Assembly (NCBI RefSeq): GCF_000263855.1 | Contig: NZ_AJWX01000003.1 | Span: 248,001-312,000 of the forward strand | Source of the DNA: Pseudomonas sp. M47T1 | Lineage (GTDB): Bacteria; Pseudomonadota; Gammaproteobacteria; Pseudomonadales; Pseudomonadaceae | Direction of reading: 5' to 3' | Length of the DNA: 64,000 nt | Part shown: positions 37,142 to 45,017 of the stretch, piece after piece | How the letters are laid out: every line of letters begins with the position of its first letter | How positions within the stretch are numbered: the first letter of the stretch is position 1 | The notes under the pieces: model-generated | What the model was told of the DNA's origin: nothing | Databases searched by the model: none | Seen by the model: the letters and a program-made list of their open reading frames with translations, nothing else | Made by a program: the position numbers and the translations under genes

Positions 37142-37864
37142 ATGTCCCACGCTGTTTCCCGCCTGCGTTCCGAGCGCCTGGCGCGCTGCATCAAGCCCTT
37201 CGTCAACCGTGGGTCGCGCGCGCCGCGGTGCCCGGGGTGCCGGGTGATCTTCGATTACTGCCTGTGCAAATTCCGCCCAACGGTTGCGGCGCATTCGGGC
37301 GTGTGTTTGATCATGCATGATGTGGAGCCGCTGAAGCCTTCCAACACCGGTTGGCTGATTGCCGACGTGCTGCCCGATACCCAGGCGTTCATCTGGTCGC
37401 GTACCGAGGTGGATGAGCAGTTGCTGGCGTTGCTGGATGACCCGAAGTGGCAACCCTACATCGTGTTTCCGGGCGAGTTCGTTGCGCCGGAGCGTGTAGT
37501 GACCCAGGTCGAGCCACAGGCGGGCAAGCGTCCGTTGTTCATTCTGCTGGACGCGACCTGGACCGAGGCGCGGAAGATGTTCCGCAAGAGCCCGTACCTG
37601 GAGCGTTTTCCGGTGCTGAGCCTGGCCAGCGATCAGTTGTCGCGCTACAAGCTTCGCCGCTCCAAGCGCGACGATCACTTCTGCACCGCTGAAGTGGCGG
37701 CGCTGTGCCTGGAGCTGGCCGGTGACCCGCAGGCCAGCGCCGTGCTGGACAGTTGGCTGGACGTGTTCACCGGACACTACCTGGCGGCCAAGTTCCAGCT
37801 GCCACTGGACGAAACGGACCCGGCGCACCAGCGCCTGCAATCCCTGGTTTCCCCCGCCGCCTGA
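37142..37864 (+). CDS. tapT: DTW-domain tRNA-uridine aminocarboxypropyltransferase
   Basis: A 240-aa SAM-dependent enzyme of the DTW family, which forms acp3U in the variable loop of tRNA. The zinc-type cysteine cluster CPGCRVIFDYCLC is near residues 30-42. The family motif DATWTEARKMFRKS is near residue 145. SRYKLRRSKRDDHFCTAE is the C-terminal signature. The open frame extends to 37109, but ATG 37142 gives the usual length. The specific symbol is inferred from the E. coli YfiP/TapT family. Confidence 0.88.
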   Translation: MSHAVSRLRSERLARCIKPFVNRGSRAPRCPGCRVIFDYCLCKFRPTVAAHSGVCLIMHDVEPLKPSNTGWLIADVLPDTQAFIWSRTEVDEQLLALLDDPKWQPYIVFPGEFVAPERVVTQVEPQAGKRPLFILLDATWTEARKMFRKSPYLERFPVLSLASDQLSRYKLRRSKRDDHFCTAEVAALCLELAGDPQASAVLDSWLDVFTGHYLAAKFQLPLDETDPAHQRLQSLVSPAA

Positions 37865-37895
37865 CGGCAGCGGGCACATCGTGGTGCGGCTACGG

Positions 37896-38810
37896 TCAAG
37901 AAGCGCTGGAGGCCTTCAACGGGGCATCAACCACGGGCCGCTGCGGCCACAGTTGGGCAATCAGCATGCCCGCCAGCATCAGCGCGCAACCCAGGTACCC
38001 ACGCATCTGCAACGACTCACCCAGCAGCCAGGCGCCCGCAATGGCAGCGAACACCGCTTCCAGCGACAGGATGATCGCCGCGTGGGAAGCGATGGCGTCT
38101 TTCTGCGCCACCACCTGCAAGGTGTAGCCGATGCCCACGGCAACGATGCCGCCATACAGCAGGGCAGGTGCGGCTGCCATGATCGCCGCCGGGTCGATAG
38201 GCTCCATCACCAGCGCCAGTACCACGCTTATGACCGCACAGGTGGCAAACTGCAGGAACGCCAGGCGAATCGGATCGTGGCGGCTGGCGAACACGCCAAC
38301 CAGCACCACGTGGCCGCCCCACACAAAGGCCCCCGCCAGTTGCAGCCAGTCGCCCGACGACACGTGGAAGTTGTCGCCCACGCTCAGCAGGAACATGCCC
38401 ACTACCGCAAGCCCGGCGCCCAGCCAGGTGCCCAGGCCTGTCTTGTGGCCCATGAACATGCCCAGCACAGGCACTACAATCACATAAAGGCCGGTGATGA
38501 ACCCCGAGTTGGTGACGCTGGTGAACAGCAGGCCCACCTGTTGCAGGTTGATCCCCAGTGCCAGCGCCAGGCCCATTACCATGCCGCCCAGCCACAAGCC
38601 TTTGGTCATGAACGGTTCGCGTGCCGGCGTGTTGCGGTTACCGCTCAATACCAGCGGCAACAGGCACAGAGAGCCCAGGGCAAAGCGCAGCCCCGAATAA
38701 AGGAAGGGGCCGATGTGGTTCATGCCGGCCGTCTGGGCTACGAAGCCTGAGCCCCAGATCATGGCAGTCAACAACATCAGCAGGTCAGCACGCAGGGCTT
38801 GGCGACGCAT
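37896..38810 (-). CDS. EamA/DMT-family transporter
   Basis: A 304-aa inner-membrane protein with about ten transmembrane helices in two EamA repeats (residues about 8-140 and 150-285). Signatures include AMIWGSGFVAQ in the first repeat and ILSLEAVFAAIAGAWLLGE in the second. DMT transporters export metabolites such as amino acids; the substrate cannot be predicted here. It converges with the DTW gene and is divergent from erdR. Confidence 0.85.
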   Translation of the reverse strand: MRRQALRADLLMLLTAMIWGSGFVAQTAGMNHIGPFLYSGLRFALGSLCLLPLVLSGNRNTPAREPFMTKGLWLGGMVMGLALALGINLQQVGLLFTSVTNSGFITGLYVIVVPVLGMFMGHKTGLGTWLGAGLAVVGMFLLSVGDNFHVSSGDWLQLAGAFVWGGHVVLVGVFASRHDPIRLAFLQFATCAVISVVLALVMEPIDPAAIMAAAPALLYGGIVAVGIGYTLQVVAQKDAIASHAAIILSLEAVFAAIAGAWLLGESLQMRGYLGCALMLAGMLIAQLWPQRPVVDAPLKASSAS

Positions 38811-39076
38811 GGGTATTCTCTTGTAAGTAAGGACGAGCCGCGTCTGGCCGGCGGCAATCGTGCAGGCCAGGCGCGTTGAAGCGCAGCGGGGTGCGACTTT
38901 AGCCGCAAAGCGCCGAACTTGACCACCCTGTCAGGCGTCGGCATGCTGGGCGCCGATTTGGGCACCCACGTGTTAACCCCGCCAATCTTTCCGTGAGTTG
39001 GCGTTAAAATAAGCCTGAGTTGCCTCGGCAGGCGCCGAATCCTTGCGCGCCTGCACAGAACAGGATCATTAGATCG

Positions 39077-39727
39077 ATGGCCACATACGACATCCTGATA
39101 GCCGACGACCACCCCCTTTTTCGCGGCGCCCTGCGCCAGGCCGTGACCCTGGGGCTGGGTGCCGACACCCGCCTGGTGGAAGTGGCAAGCATTGCCGAAC
39201 TGGAAACCCAACTCACCGCCAAGGCCGACTGGGACCTGGTGCTGCTGGACCTGAACATGCCCGGTGCCTATGGCTTCTCGGGGCTGGTGCTGCTGCGCGG
39301 GCAATACCCGCAGGTACCCGTGGTAATGGTATCGGCCCAGGAAGAGGCGGCGGTGGTAGTGCGCGCGCGCGAATTCGGCGCCAGCGGCTTCATCCCCAAA
39401 TCCAGCCCCCTTGAAGTGATTCAGGAAGCGGTGCGCAATGTGCTGGACGGCGAGGTATGGTGGCCGCCCCAGGCGTTCGAAGCGGTCAGCGTCTCTGCCG
39501 AGGCCAAGGCTGCCAGCGAAGGGCTTGCCAGCCTGACGCCACAGCAGTTCCGGGTGTTGACCATGGTCTGCGAAGGGCTGTTGAACAAGCAGATTGCCTA
39601 CGAGCTGAGTGTCTCGGAGGCAACCATCAAGGCCCACGTGACGGCTATTTTCCGCAAGCTGAATGTACGCACGCGCACGCAGGCGGCGTTGCTGCTGCAA
39701 CAACTTGAGTCAATTTCGTCGTCCTAA
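39077..39727 (+). CDS. erdR: LuxR-type response regulator ErdR
   Basis: A 216-aa response regulator. The receiver domain is at about residues 1-125, with the acidic pocket IADDHPLF and phospho-acceptor Asp in LLDLNMPG. The NarL/LuxR helix-turn-helix is at about 150-210 (LTPQQFRVLTMVCEGLLNKQIAYELSVSEATIKAHV). Position next to dgkA and sequence feel match P. aeruginosa ErdR, a regulator of ethanol oxidation and acetyl-CoA synthetase. No histidine kinase gene is adjacent. ATG 39077 is chosen over an upstream in-frame start. Confidence 0.82.
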   Translation: MATYDILIADDHPLFRGALRQAVTLGLGADTRLVEVASIAELETQLTAKADWDLVLLDLNMPGAYGFSGLVLLRGQYPQVPVVMVSAQEEAAVVVRAREFGASGFIPKSSPLEVIQEAVRNVLDGEVWWPPQAFEAVSVSAEAKAASEGLASLTPQQFRVLTMVCEGLLNKQIAYELSVSEATIKAHVTAIFRKLNVRTRTQAALLLQQLESISSS

Positions 39728-39802
39728 GGCACTTTGCCTTCACGGTTTTTTGACAAAAGCTGAATTAGCTTGCCTCTTTTCTCCTGCAACAGTTGATCTT
39801 TC

Positions 39803-40165
39803 ATGTCCCCATATAAAGGCCAGACCGGCCTGAAACGCATCTTCAATGCCACCGGCTACTCGCTGGATGGCCTGCGCGCCGCCTTTGTCGGCGAAGCCGC
39901 GTTCCGTCAGCTGGTGCTGCTCAACGTGGTGCTGGTGCCCATCGCTTTCCTGCTGCATGTCAGCCGTGTGGAGCGTGCGGTGCTGATTGCCGTGTGCCTG
40001 TTGGCCTTGATTGTCGAGCTGTTCAACTCGGCGGTGGAAGCGGCCATCGACCGTATTTCGCTGGACCGCCACCCGCTGTCCAAGAATGCCAAGGACATGG
40101 GCAGCGCCGCGCAATTTGTGGTGTTGTGCATGATCGCCCTGGTGTGGGGCGTGATCCTGCTCTGA
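39803..40165 (+). CDS. dgkA: Diacylglycerol kinase
   Basis: A 120-aa inner-membrane enzyme that phosphorylates diacylglycerol to phosphatidic acid, recycling lipid from membrane-derived oligosaccharide synthesis. Three transmembrane helices follow an amphipathic N-terminus (GLKRIFNATGYSLDGLRAAFVGEAAFRQ, Glu at the active site). The catalytic segment ELFNSAVEAAIDRIS is conserved. The stop abuts the convergent finR stop (40166). Confidence 0.95.
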   Translation: MSPYKGQTGLKRIFNATGYSLDGLRAAFVGEAAFRQLVLLNVVLVPIAFLLHVSRVERAVLIAVCLLALIVELFNSAVEAAIDRISLDRHPLSKNAKDMGSAAQFVVLCMIALVWGVILL

Positions 40166-41092
40166 TCAGGGGATGGTCGGCAGCACGATCTCGTCGCTGC
40201 GCCGCACCCCGGCGGTGAAGGCGCGGCACAGTTCGAGGAATTCGCGCATGGCCTGGGTCTGGTACTTCTGCTTGTGCCAGATGAAGAAGAACTCGCGCGT
40301 CAGGTCCAGGTCCGGGGTTTCCACGGCCACCAGGCTGCCGCGCCGGAATGCGTCGCGCAGGGCCAGGCGCGAGATGCAGCCGATACCCAGCCCCGATTCC
40401 ACGGCGCGCTTGATGGCTTCGGTATGCTCCAATTCCAGCCGTACGTTGAGTGTCGAGCGGTGATGACGCATGGCCTGGTCGAACGTCAGGCGCGTGCCTG
40501 AACCCTGTTCGCGCAGGATCCACGCCTCGCGGGTCAGCTCGTCCAGGGTGGCCCGGCCACGCGCGGCCAGGGGGTGGCGCGGAGCGCAGAACACCACCAG
40601 TTCGTCGGCCACCCATGGCTGCACTTCGATATCCGGGTGGTTGCAATCGCCTTCAATCAGCCCCAGGTCAATTTCGTAATGGGCTACCTGGTGCACAATA
40701 TTGGCGGTGTTCTGCACATGCAGCTTCACCTGGCTTTCCGGGTGCACCTGCATGAAACTGCCTATCAGCAGCGTGGCCAGGTAGTTGCCGATGGTCAGCG
40801 TGGCGCCCACGGCCAGGGAGCCGAAGCCGGACTTGCCGTTGAGCAGGTCCTCGATTTCCTTGGCCTGGTCCAGCAGCGCCACGGCTTGTGGCAGCAACTG
40901 ATGGCCCAGCGCATTGAGGCTCAGGCGCTTGCCCGCGCGGTCGAACAATTGGCAACTGGACTGGCGCTCCAATTCGGTGATGGAGGTACTGGCGGCCGAT
41001 TGCGACAGCGACAGCAAGCTGGCGGCGCGCGAAACGCTTTCCTGCTGGGCCACGGCGACGAAAACCTGGAGCTGGCGTAGAGTAAATCGCAT
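40166..41092 (-). CDS. finR: LysR-family regulator FinR
   Basis: A 308-aa LysR-type regulator. The helix-turn-helix is at about residues 1-60 (SVSRAASLLSLSQSAASTSITELE), then the effector-binding domain. It is divergent from fpr, with 120 bp between starts. In P. putida, FinR in this arrangement activates fpr in response to superoxide and sulfur-related signals; the name rests on this conserved pairing. The start region overlaps the palindrome ATATCGATAT (41091-41100), possibly an autoregulatory site. Confidence 0.85.
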   Translation of the reverse strand: MRFTLRQLQVFVAVAQQESVSRAASLLSLSQSAASTSITELERQSSCQLFDRAGKRLSLNALGHQLLPQAVALLDQAKEIEDLLNGKSGFGSLAVGATLTIGNYLATLLIGSFMQVHPESQVKLHVQNTANIVHQVAHYEIDLGLIEGDCNHPDIEVQPWVADELVVFCAPRHPLAARGRATLDELTREAWILREQGSGTRLTFDQAMRHHRSTLNVRLELEHTEAIKRAVESGLGIGCISRLALRDAFRRGSLVAVETPDLDLTREFFFIWHKQKYQTQAMREFLELCRAFTAGVRRSDEIVLPTIP

Positions 41093-41112
41093 ATCGATAT
41101 AACCGATAACCC

Positions 41113-41140
41113 ATATCTTGATAATTCAATTAACAGATAT
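41113..41140 (+). promoter_or_regulatory. Candidate FinR operator
   Basis: ATATCT (41113-41118) and AGATAT (41135-41140) form a dyad enclosing TTGA/TCAA. It lies in the finR/fpr intergenic region and overlaps the predicted fpr -35 box. Confidence 0.45.
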
Positions 41141-41158
41141 TGTCGCTGCCGTTAGAAT
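41130..41158 (+). promoter_or_regulatory. Predicted fpr promoter
   Basis: TTAACA (41130-41135) and TAGAAT (41153-41158) are separated by 17 bp, predicting a start near 41165 and a leader of about 48 nt. Confidence 0.6.
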
Positions 41159-41212
41159 AATGCGCAATCGCGCTCTCGTTCGGCGCACGCGTTTTCTGAG
41201 GAGCCCCCGTAC

Positions 41213-41992
41213 ATGAGCAACATGAACCACGAACGTGTACTCAGTGTCCATCACTGGAATGACACCCTGTTCAGCTTCAAGTGCACCCGCGACCCGGGCC
41301 TGCGCTTCGAGAACGGTCAGTTCGTGATGATCGGCCTGCAGCAGCCCAACGGCCGCCCGCTGATGCGCGCTTACTCCATCGCCAGCCCGAACTGGGAAGA
41401 GCATCTGGAATTCTTCAGCATCAAGGTGCCAGACGGTCCGCTGACGTCCCAGCTGCAGCACCTGAAGGAAGGTGACGAGATCATCATCAGCAAGAAGCCT
41501 ACGGGCACGCTGGTGCTGGACGACCTCAAGCCTGGCAAACACCTGTACCTGCTGAGCACCGGCACTGGCCTGGCGCCGTTCATGAGCGTCATCCAGGACC
41601 CGGAAACCTACGAGCGTTTCGAAAAGGTCATTCTGTGCCACGGCGTGCGTTACGTGAACGAAGTCGCCTACCGCGAGTTCATCACCGAGCACCTGCCGCA
41701 GAACGAGTTCTTCGGTGAAGCGCTGCGTGACAAGCTGATCTACTACCCGACGGTTACCCGCGAGCCGTTCGAAAACGAAGGCCGCCTGACCGACCTGATG
41801 CGCAGCGGCAAACTGTTCAGCGACATCGGCCTGCCGCCGATCAACCCTCAGGACGACCGCGCCATGCTGTGCGGTAGCCCGAGCATGCTCGACGAGACCA
41901 GCGAAGTGCTGAACAGCTTCGGCCTGACCGTTTCGCCGCGCATGCGCGAGCCGGGTGACTATCTGATCGAGCGCGCCTTCGTCGAGAAGTAA
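41213..41992 (+). CDS. fpr: Ferredoxin/flavodoxin-NADP+ reductase
   Basis: A 259-aa FAD enzyme exchanging electrons between NADPH and ferredoxin or flavodoxin. The FAD-binding motif RAYSIASP is at about residues 51-58. The NADP domain has LLSTGTGLAPFMS and CGSPSMLDE. The C-terminus ends in Val-Glu-Lys, as in the bacterial subclass I/II Fpr of pseudomonads. GAGGAG precedes the ATG. It is divergent from finR and has its own terminator. Confidence 0.96.
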   Translation: MSNMNHERVLSVHHWNDTLFSFKCTRDPGLRFENGQFVMIGLQQPNGRPLMRAYSIASPNWEEHLEFFSIKVPDGPLTSQLQHLKEGDEIIISKKPTGTLVLDDLKPGKHLYLLSTGTGLAPFMSVIQDPETYERFEKVILCHGVRYVNEVAYREFITEHLPQNEFFGEALRDKLIYYPTVTREPFENEGRLTDLMRSGKLFSDIGLPPINPQDDRAMLCGSPSMLDETSEVLNSFGLTVSPRMREPGDYLIERAFVEK

Positions 41993-42006
41993 GCCTTCGT
42001 TCAATA

Positions 42007-42034
42007 AAAAACCGCCCTTGTGGGCGGTTTTTTG
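42007..42034 (+). terminator. Rho-independent terminator of fpr
   Basis: AACCGCCC and GGGCGGTT form an 8-bp stem with a 4-nt loop and a TTTTTT tail; the complementary A-run makes it potentially bidirectional. Confidence 0.9.
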
Positions 42035-42137
42035 TGCCTGTGATTTCCCAAGGAAACCGTGGCGTCTGGTTCGTGGACACGGTCCGCTTCCATAGGTGCG
42101 CCGTGCTTGTAGCGAAGCAGGCGCCGCAGATTTGAAA

Positions 42138-42830
42138 TTACCCCAACACTACTTCCATCACCCGGATGGTCCCCGCCTGCGGATAATGCCAACGCACCTC
42201 CACATCCCAGAATCGCACCCCGTATTCGCGCTCAGGCACAGGTACCTGATACGCCGGCCGCGGGTCTTGGGCCAGGCATTGCTCAATCAGCTCCACCAGG
42301 GGCTCTGCAAGGCGCGTGGCGTGGCCATGGGCCTGCACCAGGGCAGTGTCAGCCCAAATCACCGCAATTGCCTCTGGCGCGCCGCTGGCCATGTCGTTGC
42401 GGGCATGGGGCAGGCTGTCGGCGTAAGGCACGTAGGGTTTGATGTCGAGCACCGGTGTGCCGTCCAGCAGGTCAATGCCCGAGAGCCACAGCTTGCCGGC
42501 CTCGACCTTCTCCAGGCGCACCACCGACTGGCCAATACCGTTGGGGCGGTGGGTGGCGCGGGTGGCGAATACCCCCATTGATTTGTTGCCGCCCAGGCGG
42601 GGAGGGCGCACTTTCAAGCGTGGCTTGTCTTCCAGTGCCTGGTGGAACAGGAATAGCAGCCACACGTGGCTGACGTGCTCCAGCCCTTGCACGGCGTCGC
42701 CCTGATCGAAAGGTGCGACCAACTCCAGCACCCCGCGGGCGGCGGGTGCCAATTGGGGCTGGCGGGGGATGGCGAATTTTTCCTTGAAGCAGGAACGGAC
42801 AAAGCCGATGGGCGAAACGCTATAGGTCAT
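42138..42830 (-). CDS. trmO: tRNA (t6A37) N6-methyltransferase TrmO
   Basis: A 230-aa protein of the TsaA/YaeB family. The N-terminal beta-barrel SAM-binding domain (about residues 1-140) has PIGFVRS, VSHVWLLFLFHQ and THRPNGIGQSVVRLEK signatures. The C-terminal domain completes the active site. It methylates N6 of threonylcarbamoyladenosine-37 in tRNA-Thr. The gene is followed on the same strand by no further trmO-linked genes; the upstream neighbour encodes a small secreted protein 9 bp away. Confidence 0.93.
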   Translation of the reverse strand: MTYSVSPIGFVRSCFKEKFAIPRQPQLAPAARGVLELVAPFDQGDAVQGLEHVSHVWLLFLFHQALEDKPRLKVRPPRLGGNKSMGVFATRATHRPNGIGQSVVRLEKVEAGKLWLSGIDLLDGTPVLDIKPYVPYADSLPHARNDMASGAPEAIAVIWADTALVQAHGHATRLAEPLVELIEQCLAQDPRPAYQVPVPEREYGVRFWDVEVRWHYPQAGTIRVMEVVLG

Positions 42831-42839
42831 GGGCGGGGA

Positions 42840-43022
42840 TCAACGGCAACCGGCATTGTCATAGGGGCCTGACATGCGCTGCCAGCCGGCACCGGGGTTG
42901 GTCTGCGAGCAAACCATGGCGCCATTCTGGCTGATGCTCTGCCACTTGTACCAAGGGGCGGGACCGGCCACGGCAACCAGAGGCAGGGAAAGCGCGATTG
43001 CAAGCAACAAACGCGAGAGCAT
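42840..43022 (-). CDS. Small secreted protein of unknown function
   Basis: A 60-aa precursor. The signal peptide is at about residues 1-19 (MLSRLLLAIALSLPLVAVAG). The mature ~40 residues contain WYKWQSISQNGAMVCSQTNPGAGW and two Cys, giving a possible disulfide. ATG 43022 is preferred over a GTG at 43037 because GAGG lies at the right spacing. It ends 9 bp before trmO on the same strand, so it may share a transcript. Short family-wide homologues are common in pseudomonads, without known function. Confidence 0.7.
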   Translation of the reverse strand: MLSRLLLAIALSLPLVAVAGPAPWYKWQSISQNGAMVCSQTNPGAGWQRMSGPYDNAGCR

Positions 43023-43055
43023 GACGGTATACCTCACAGGAAGTGGTCTGCGCCC

Positions 43056-43083
43056 GTAGCCGCAGCCTGGCGGCAGCGGCTAC
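43056..43083 (+). repeat. Short GTAGCCGC palindromic repeat
   Basis: GTAGCCGC and GCGGCTAC flank the core CTGGCGGCA over 28 bp. It is a minimal version of the ~92-bp elements at 44862-44953, 48469-48563 and 54809-54900. Confidence 0.65.
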
Positions 43084-43111
43084 GTCGCGGTTATCCGGGC
43101 ATTGCGATGTT

Positions 43112-43573
43112 TCAGCCGCGCACTCGCAGGGTCAGGCCCTTGAGGAAGTTGCGCAGCAACTGGTCGCCGCACGGACGGTAGTTGTTGTGGCCGACCTTGC
43201 GGAACAGCGCGCTCAGCTCAGGCTTGGATACCGGGAATTCGGCGGCCTTGAGCACTGCGTGCATGTCATCCTCTTTGAGCTCGAAAGCCACGCGAAGTTT
43301 CTTCAGGATGACGTTATTGGTGACCGGCGTTTCAATCGGCTGGGCCGGACGGCTTTCGTCCTTGCCGCGCTTGAAAAACACCAGGCCGTCGAGGAAGTGC
43401 GCCATGACCAGGTCAGGACAGTTCACGAAGCCTTCTTCCTCGTCTTTCTTCAGGTAGGTGAGGACGTCTTCCTTGCTCACCTCCAGGCCCGAGAGCTTGA
43501 TCAGCTCAACCACTTTGTTGTCGCTGATGTCGAGCATGTAGCGCACGCTGCGCAGTACATCATTGTGAATCAT
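43112..43573 (-). CDS. YehS-like DUF1456 protein
   Basis: A 153-aa cytosolic protein made of two related ~70-residue helical repeats: NDVLRSVRYMLDI to FLDGLVFFKRG, and NNVILKKLRVAFEL to FLKGLTLRVRG. This duplication is the hallmark of the DUF1456/YehS family, whose function is not established. It lies between the small secreted protein and the pseudouridine-synthase relative on the same strand, 33 bp after the latter. Confidence 0.88.
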   Translation of the reverse strand: MIHNDVLRSVRYMLDISDNKVVELIKLSGLEVSKEDVLTYLKKDEEEGFVNCPDLVMAHFLDGLVFFKRGKDESRPAQPIETPVTNNVILKKLRVAFELKEDDMHAVLKAAEFPVSKPELSALFRKVGHNNYRPCGDQLLRNFLKGLTLRVRG

Positions 43574-43606
43574 GGTGGAAATCCCAGTGTTGCGAAAATA
43601 AGAGGG

Positions 43607-44317
43607 TCAGAACTTTTCGTTGCTGGCCAGGTAGCGCCATTGGCCCGCCGGGACTTTGCCCAGGGACACGCCGCCGATGCGGATGCGGCGCATGGCCACC
43701 ACGGTCAGGCCGACGCTGGCGCACAGCTGGGCGATAATGCCCAGCTGCGGGTTCTTCATGGCGATGCGCAGGCGCGTCTCGTTCTGCCAGCTGGCCTTCA
43801 CCGCTGGCAGCGGCTTGCCCTTGTAGGTAGCGCCATGGGTCAGGCGATTGAGGCCGTGCTCGGACATTTGCCCGCTGACCTCGACCACGTATTCCTGTTC
43901 GATCTTGGCGGCGTCGGCCGTCAGCTTGCGCAGGATTTTCCAATCCTGGGTAAACACTTGCAGGCCGCTGGCCTTGGCCTGCAGCTCGGCCCCGCAGGTC
44001 AGGCGCAGGAAATGGCCCTTGAGCGGGCGCTTGCTGTAACTGTGCTCGGTCGACAGCGAGGCGGCCTCAAGGCTGGCCTGGGCCTGCTCCAGCGACTGCC
44101 CGGCTTCCTGATGCAGCAGCAAGGTAACGGGCTCGGGCTGTTCGGCCTTGGCCTCGGGGCTCAGGGCCACGACCTGGTCGGCCACCTTGAACTGCGGCTC
44201 GTCGACGATTTCGCCGTCAACCGTCACCCAGCCCCCTTCGATAAACAGTTCGGCCTCGCGGCGGGAGCACCCGACCAGTTCGATGAGGCGTTTGGACAGA
44301 CGAATGGGATCAGACAT
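43607..44317 (-). CDS. RsuA/RluF-family pseudouridine synthase relative lacking catalytic Asp
   Basis: A 236-aa protein. The S4 RNA-binding domain is at about residues 5-55 (SKRLIELVGCSRREAELFIEGGWVTVDG). The RsuA/RluF-type synthase domain follows, with YVVEVSG and MRRIRIGGVSLGKVPAGQWRYL at the C-terminus. The motif that normally reads G-R-L-D with the catalytic Asp is CGAELQAKASGLQVFTQD here, so the nucleophilic Asp appears to be missing. It may act as an RNA-binding protein without synthase activity, or use a shifted residue. Recombination of motif positions could not be checked by alignment. Confidence 0.82.
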   Translation of the reverse strand: MSDPIRLSKRLIELVGCSRREAELFIEGGWVTVDGEIVDEPQFKVADQVVALSPEAKAEQPEPVTLLLHQEAGQSLEQAQASLEAASLSTEHSYSKRPLKGHFLRLTCGAELQAKASGLQVFTQDWKILRKLTADAAKIEQEYVVEVSGQMSEHGLNRLTHGATYKGKPLPAVKASWQNETRLRIAMKNPQLGIIAQLCASVGLTVVAMRRIRIGGVSLGKVPAGQWRYLASNEKF

Positions 44318-44367
44318 GACAGGAGCCGTAACAGAAGAAGGGCGCTAGTGTAACCGCCCTGCCGCGG

Positions 44368-44835
44368 TTAAGCCCGTGCAGATTGTCGCTGTATCCGGCG
44401 CAGGTGCAGCAGCGGGTAGGGTTGGCCCATGCCGTCGACCTCGGAACGGCCCACCACCTCGAAGCCTTGTTTCATGTAGAAACCGAAGGCTTGCTCGTTC
44501 TGCTCGTTGACGTCCAGCTGGTCGGCGTTGAGGTTGTCCAGGGCAAAGAGCAGCAGGCGCTTGCCGATGCCTCTGCCACGAAAGTCGGGGTGGATGAAGA
44601 GCATTTCGATCTTCCCGGCCGCCACCCCGGCAAAGCCGGTGATGCGCTGACGCTCGTCCTTGCAGCAAATCAGCATGACCGCGTCCAGGTAGTGTTTTTC
44701 CACCAGCTCGCGCAGCAGGGCCACATAGCTGTCCGGCAGGAAATGGTGCGTGGCGCGCACCGACGCCTCCCACAGGTTGGTCAGTTCCGCGTAATCGTTG
44801 GCGCGTGGTGTGTGCACCACCAGATGTTTGCCCAT
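44368..44835 (-). CDS. GNAT-family N-acetyltransferase
   Basis: A 155-aa acetyltransferase. The acetyl-CoA-binding motif FRGRGIGKRLLLFAL is at about residues 89-103, and NEQAFGFYMKQGFEVVGRSE is the C-terminal fold signature. WEASVRATHHFLPDSY near the N-terminus resembles the YjaB subgroup. The substrate is unknown. ATG 44835 has a GGAGGAG ribosome site; the longer frame to 44901 would run into a palindromic repeat. Confidence 0.85.
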   Translation of the reverse strand: MGKHLVVHTPRANDYAELTNLWEASVRATHHFLPDSYVALLRELVEKHYLDAVMLICCKDERQRITGFAGVAAGKIEMLFIHPDFRGRGIGKRLLLFALDNLNADQLDVNEQNEQAFGFYMKQGFEVVGRSEVDGMGQPYPLLHLRRIQRQSARA

Positions 44836-44861
44836 GTCTGCTCCTCCTTGATTCCCGCAGT

Positions 44862-44953
44862 GTAGCCGCTGCCGCCAGGCTGCGCTGGCCCCTGAGTTCA
44901 CCGAACACCTTCAGCGAGGCGCAGGGCCGGCGCAGCTTGGCGGCAGCGGCTAC
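44862..44953 (+). repeat. 92-bp GTAGCCGC palindromic element
   Basis: GTAGCCGCTGCCGCCAGGCT at the left end pairs with the reverse-oriented AGCTTGGCGGCAGCGGCTAC at the right end; the inner CTGGCCC/GGGCCGG also pairs imperfectly. It lies between the GNAT gene and rimO, and shares both ends with three other copies in the window. Confidence 0.8.
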
Positions 44954-44972
44954 AAAGGGTGTTCCAGGGCAT

Positions 44973-45003
44973 AAAAAAACCTGCCAGCAGGCAGGTCTTT
45001 TTG
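44973..45003 (-). terminator. Terminator of rimO
   Basis: On the minus strand ACCTGCC and GGCAGGT pair around a 4-nt loop and are followed by TTTTTTT, 15 bp after the rimO stop. Confidence 0.9.
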
Positions 45004-45017
45004 TGAGGCTGGAGCGT

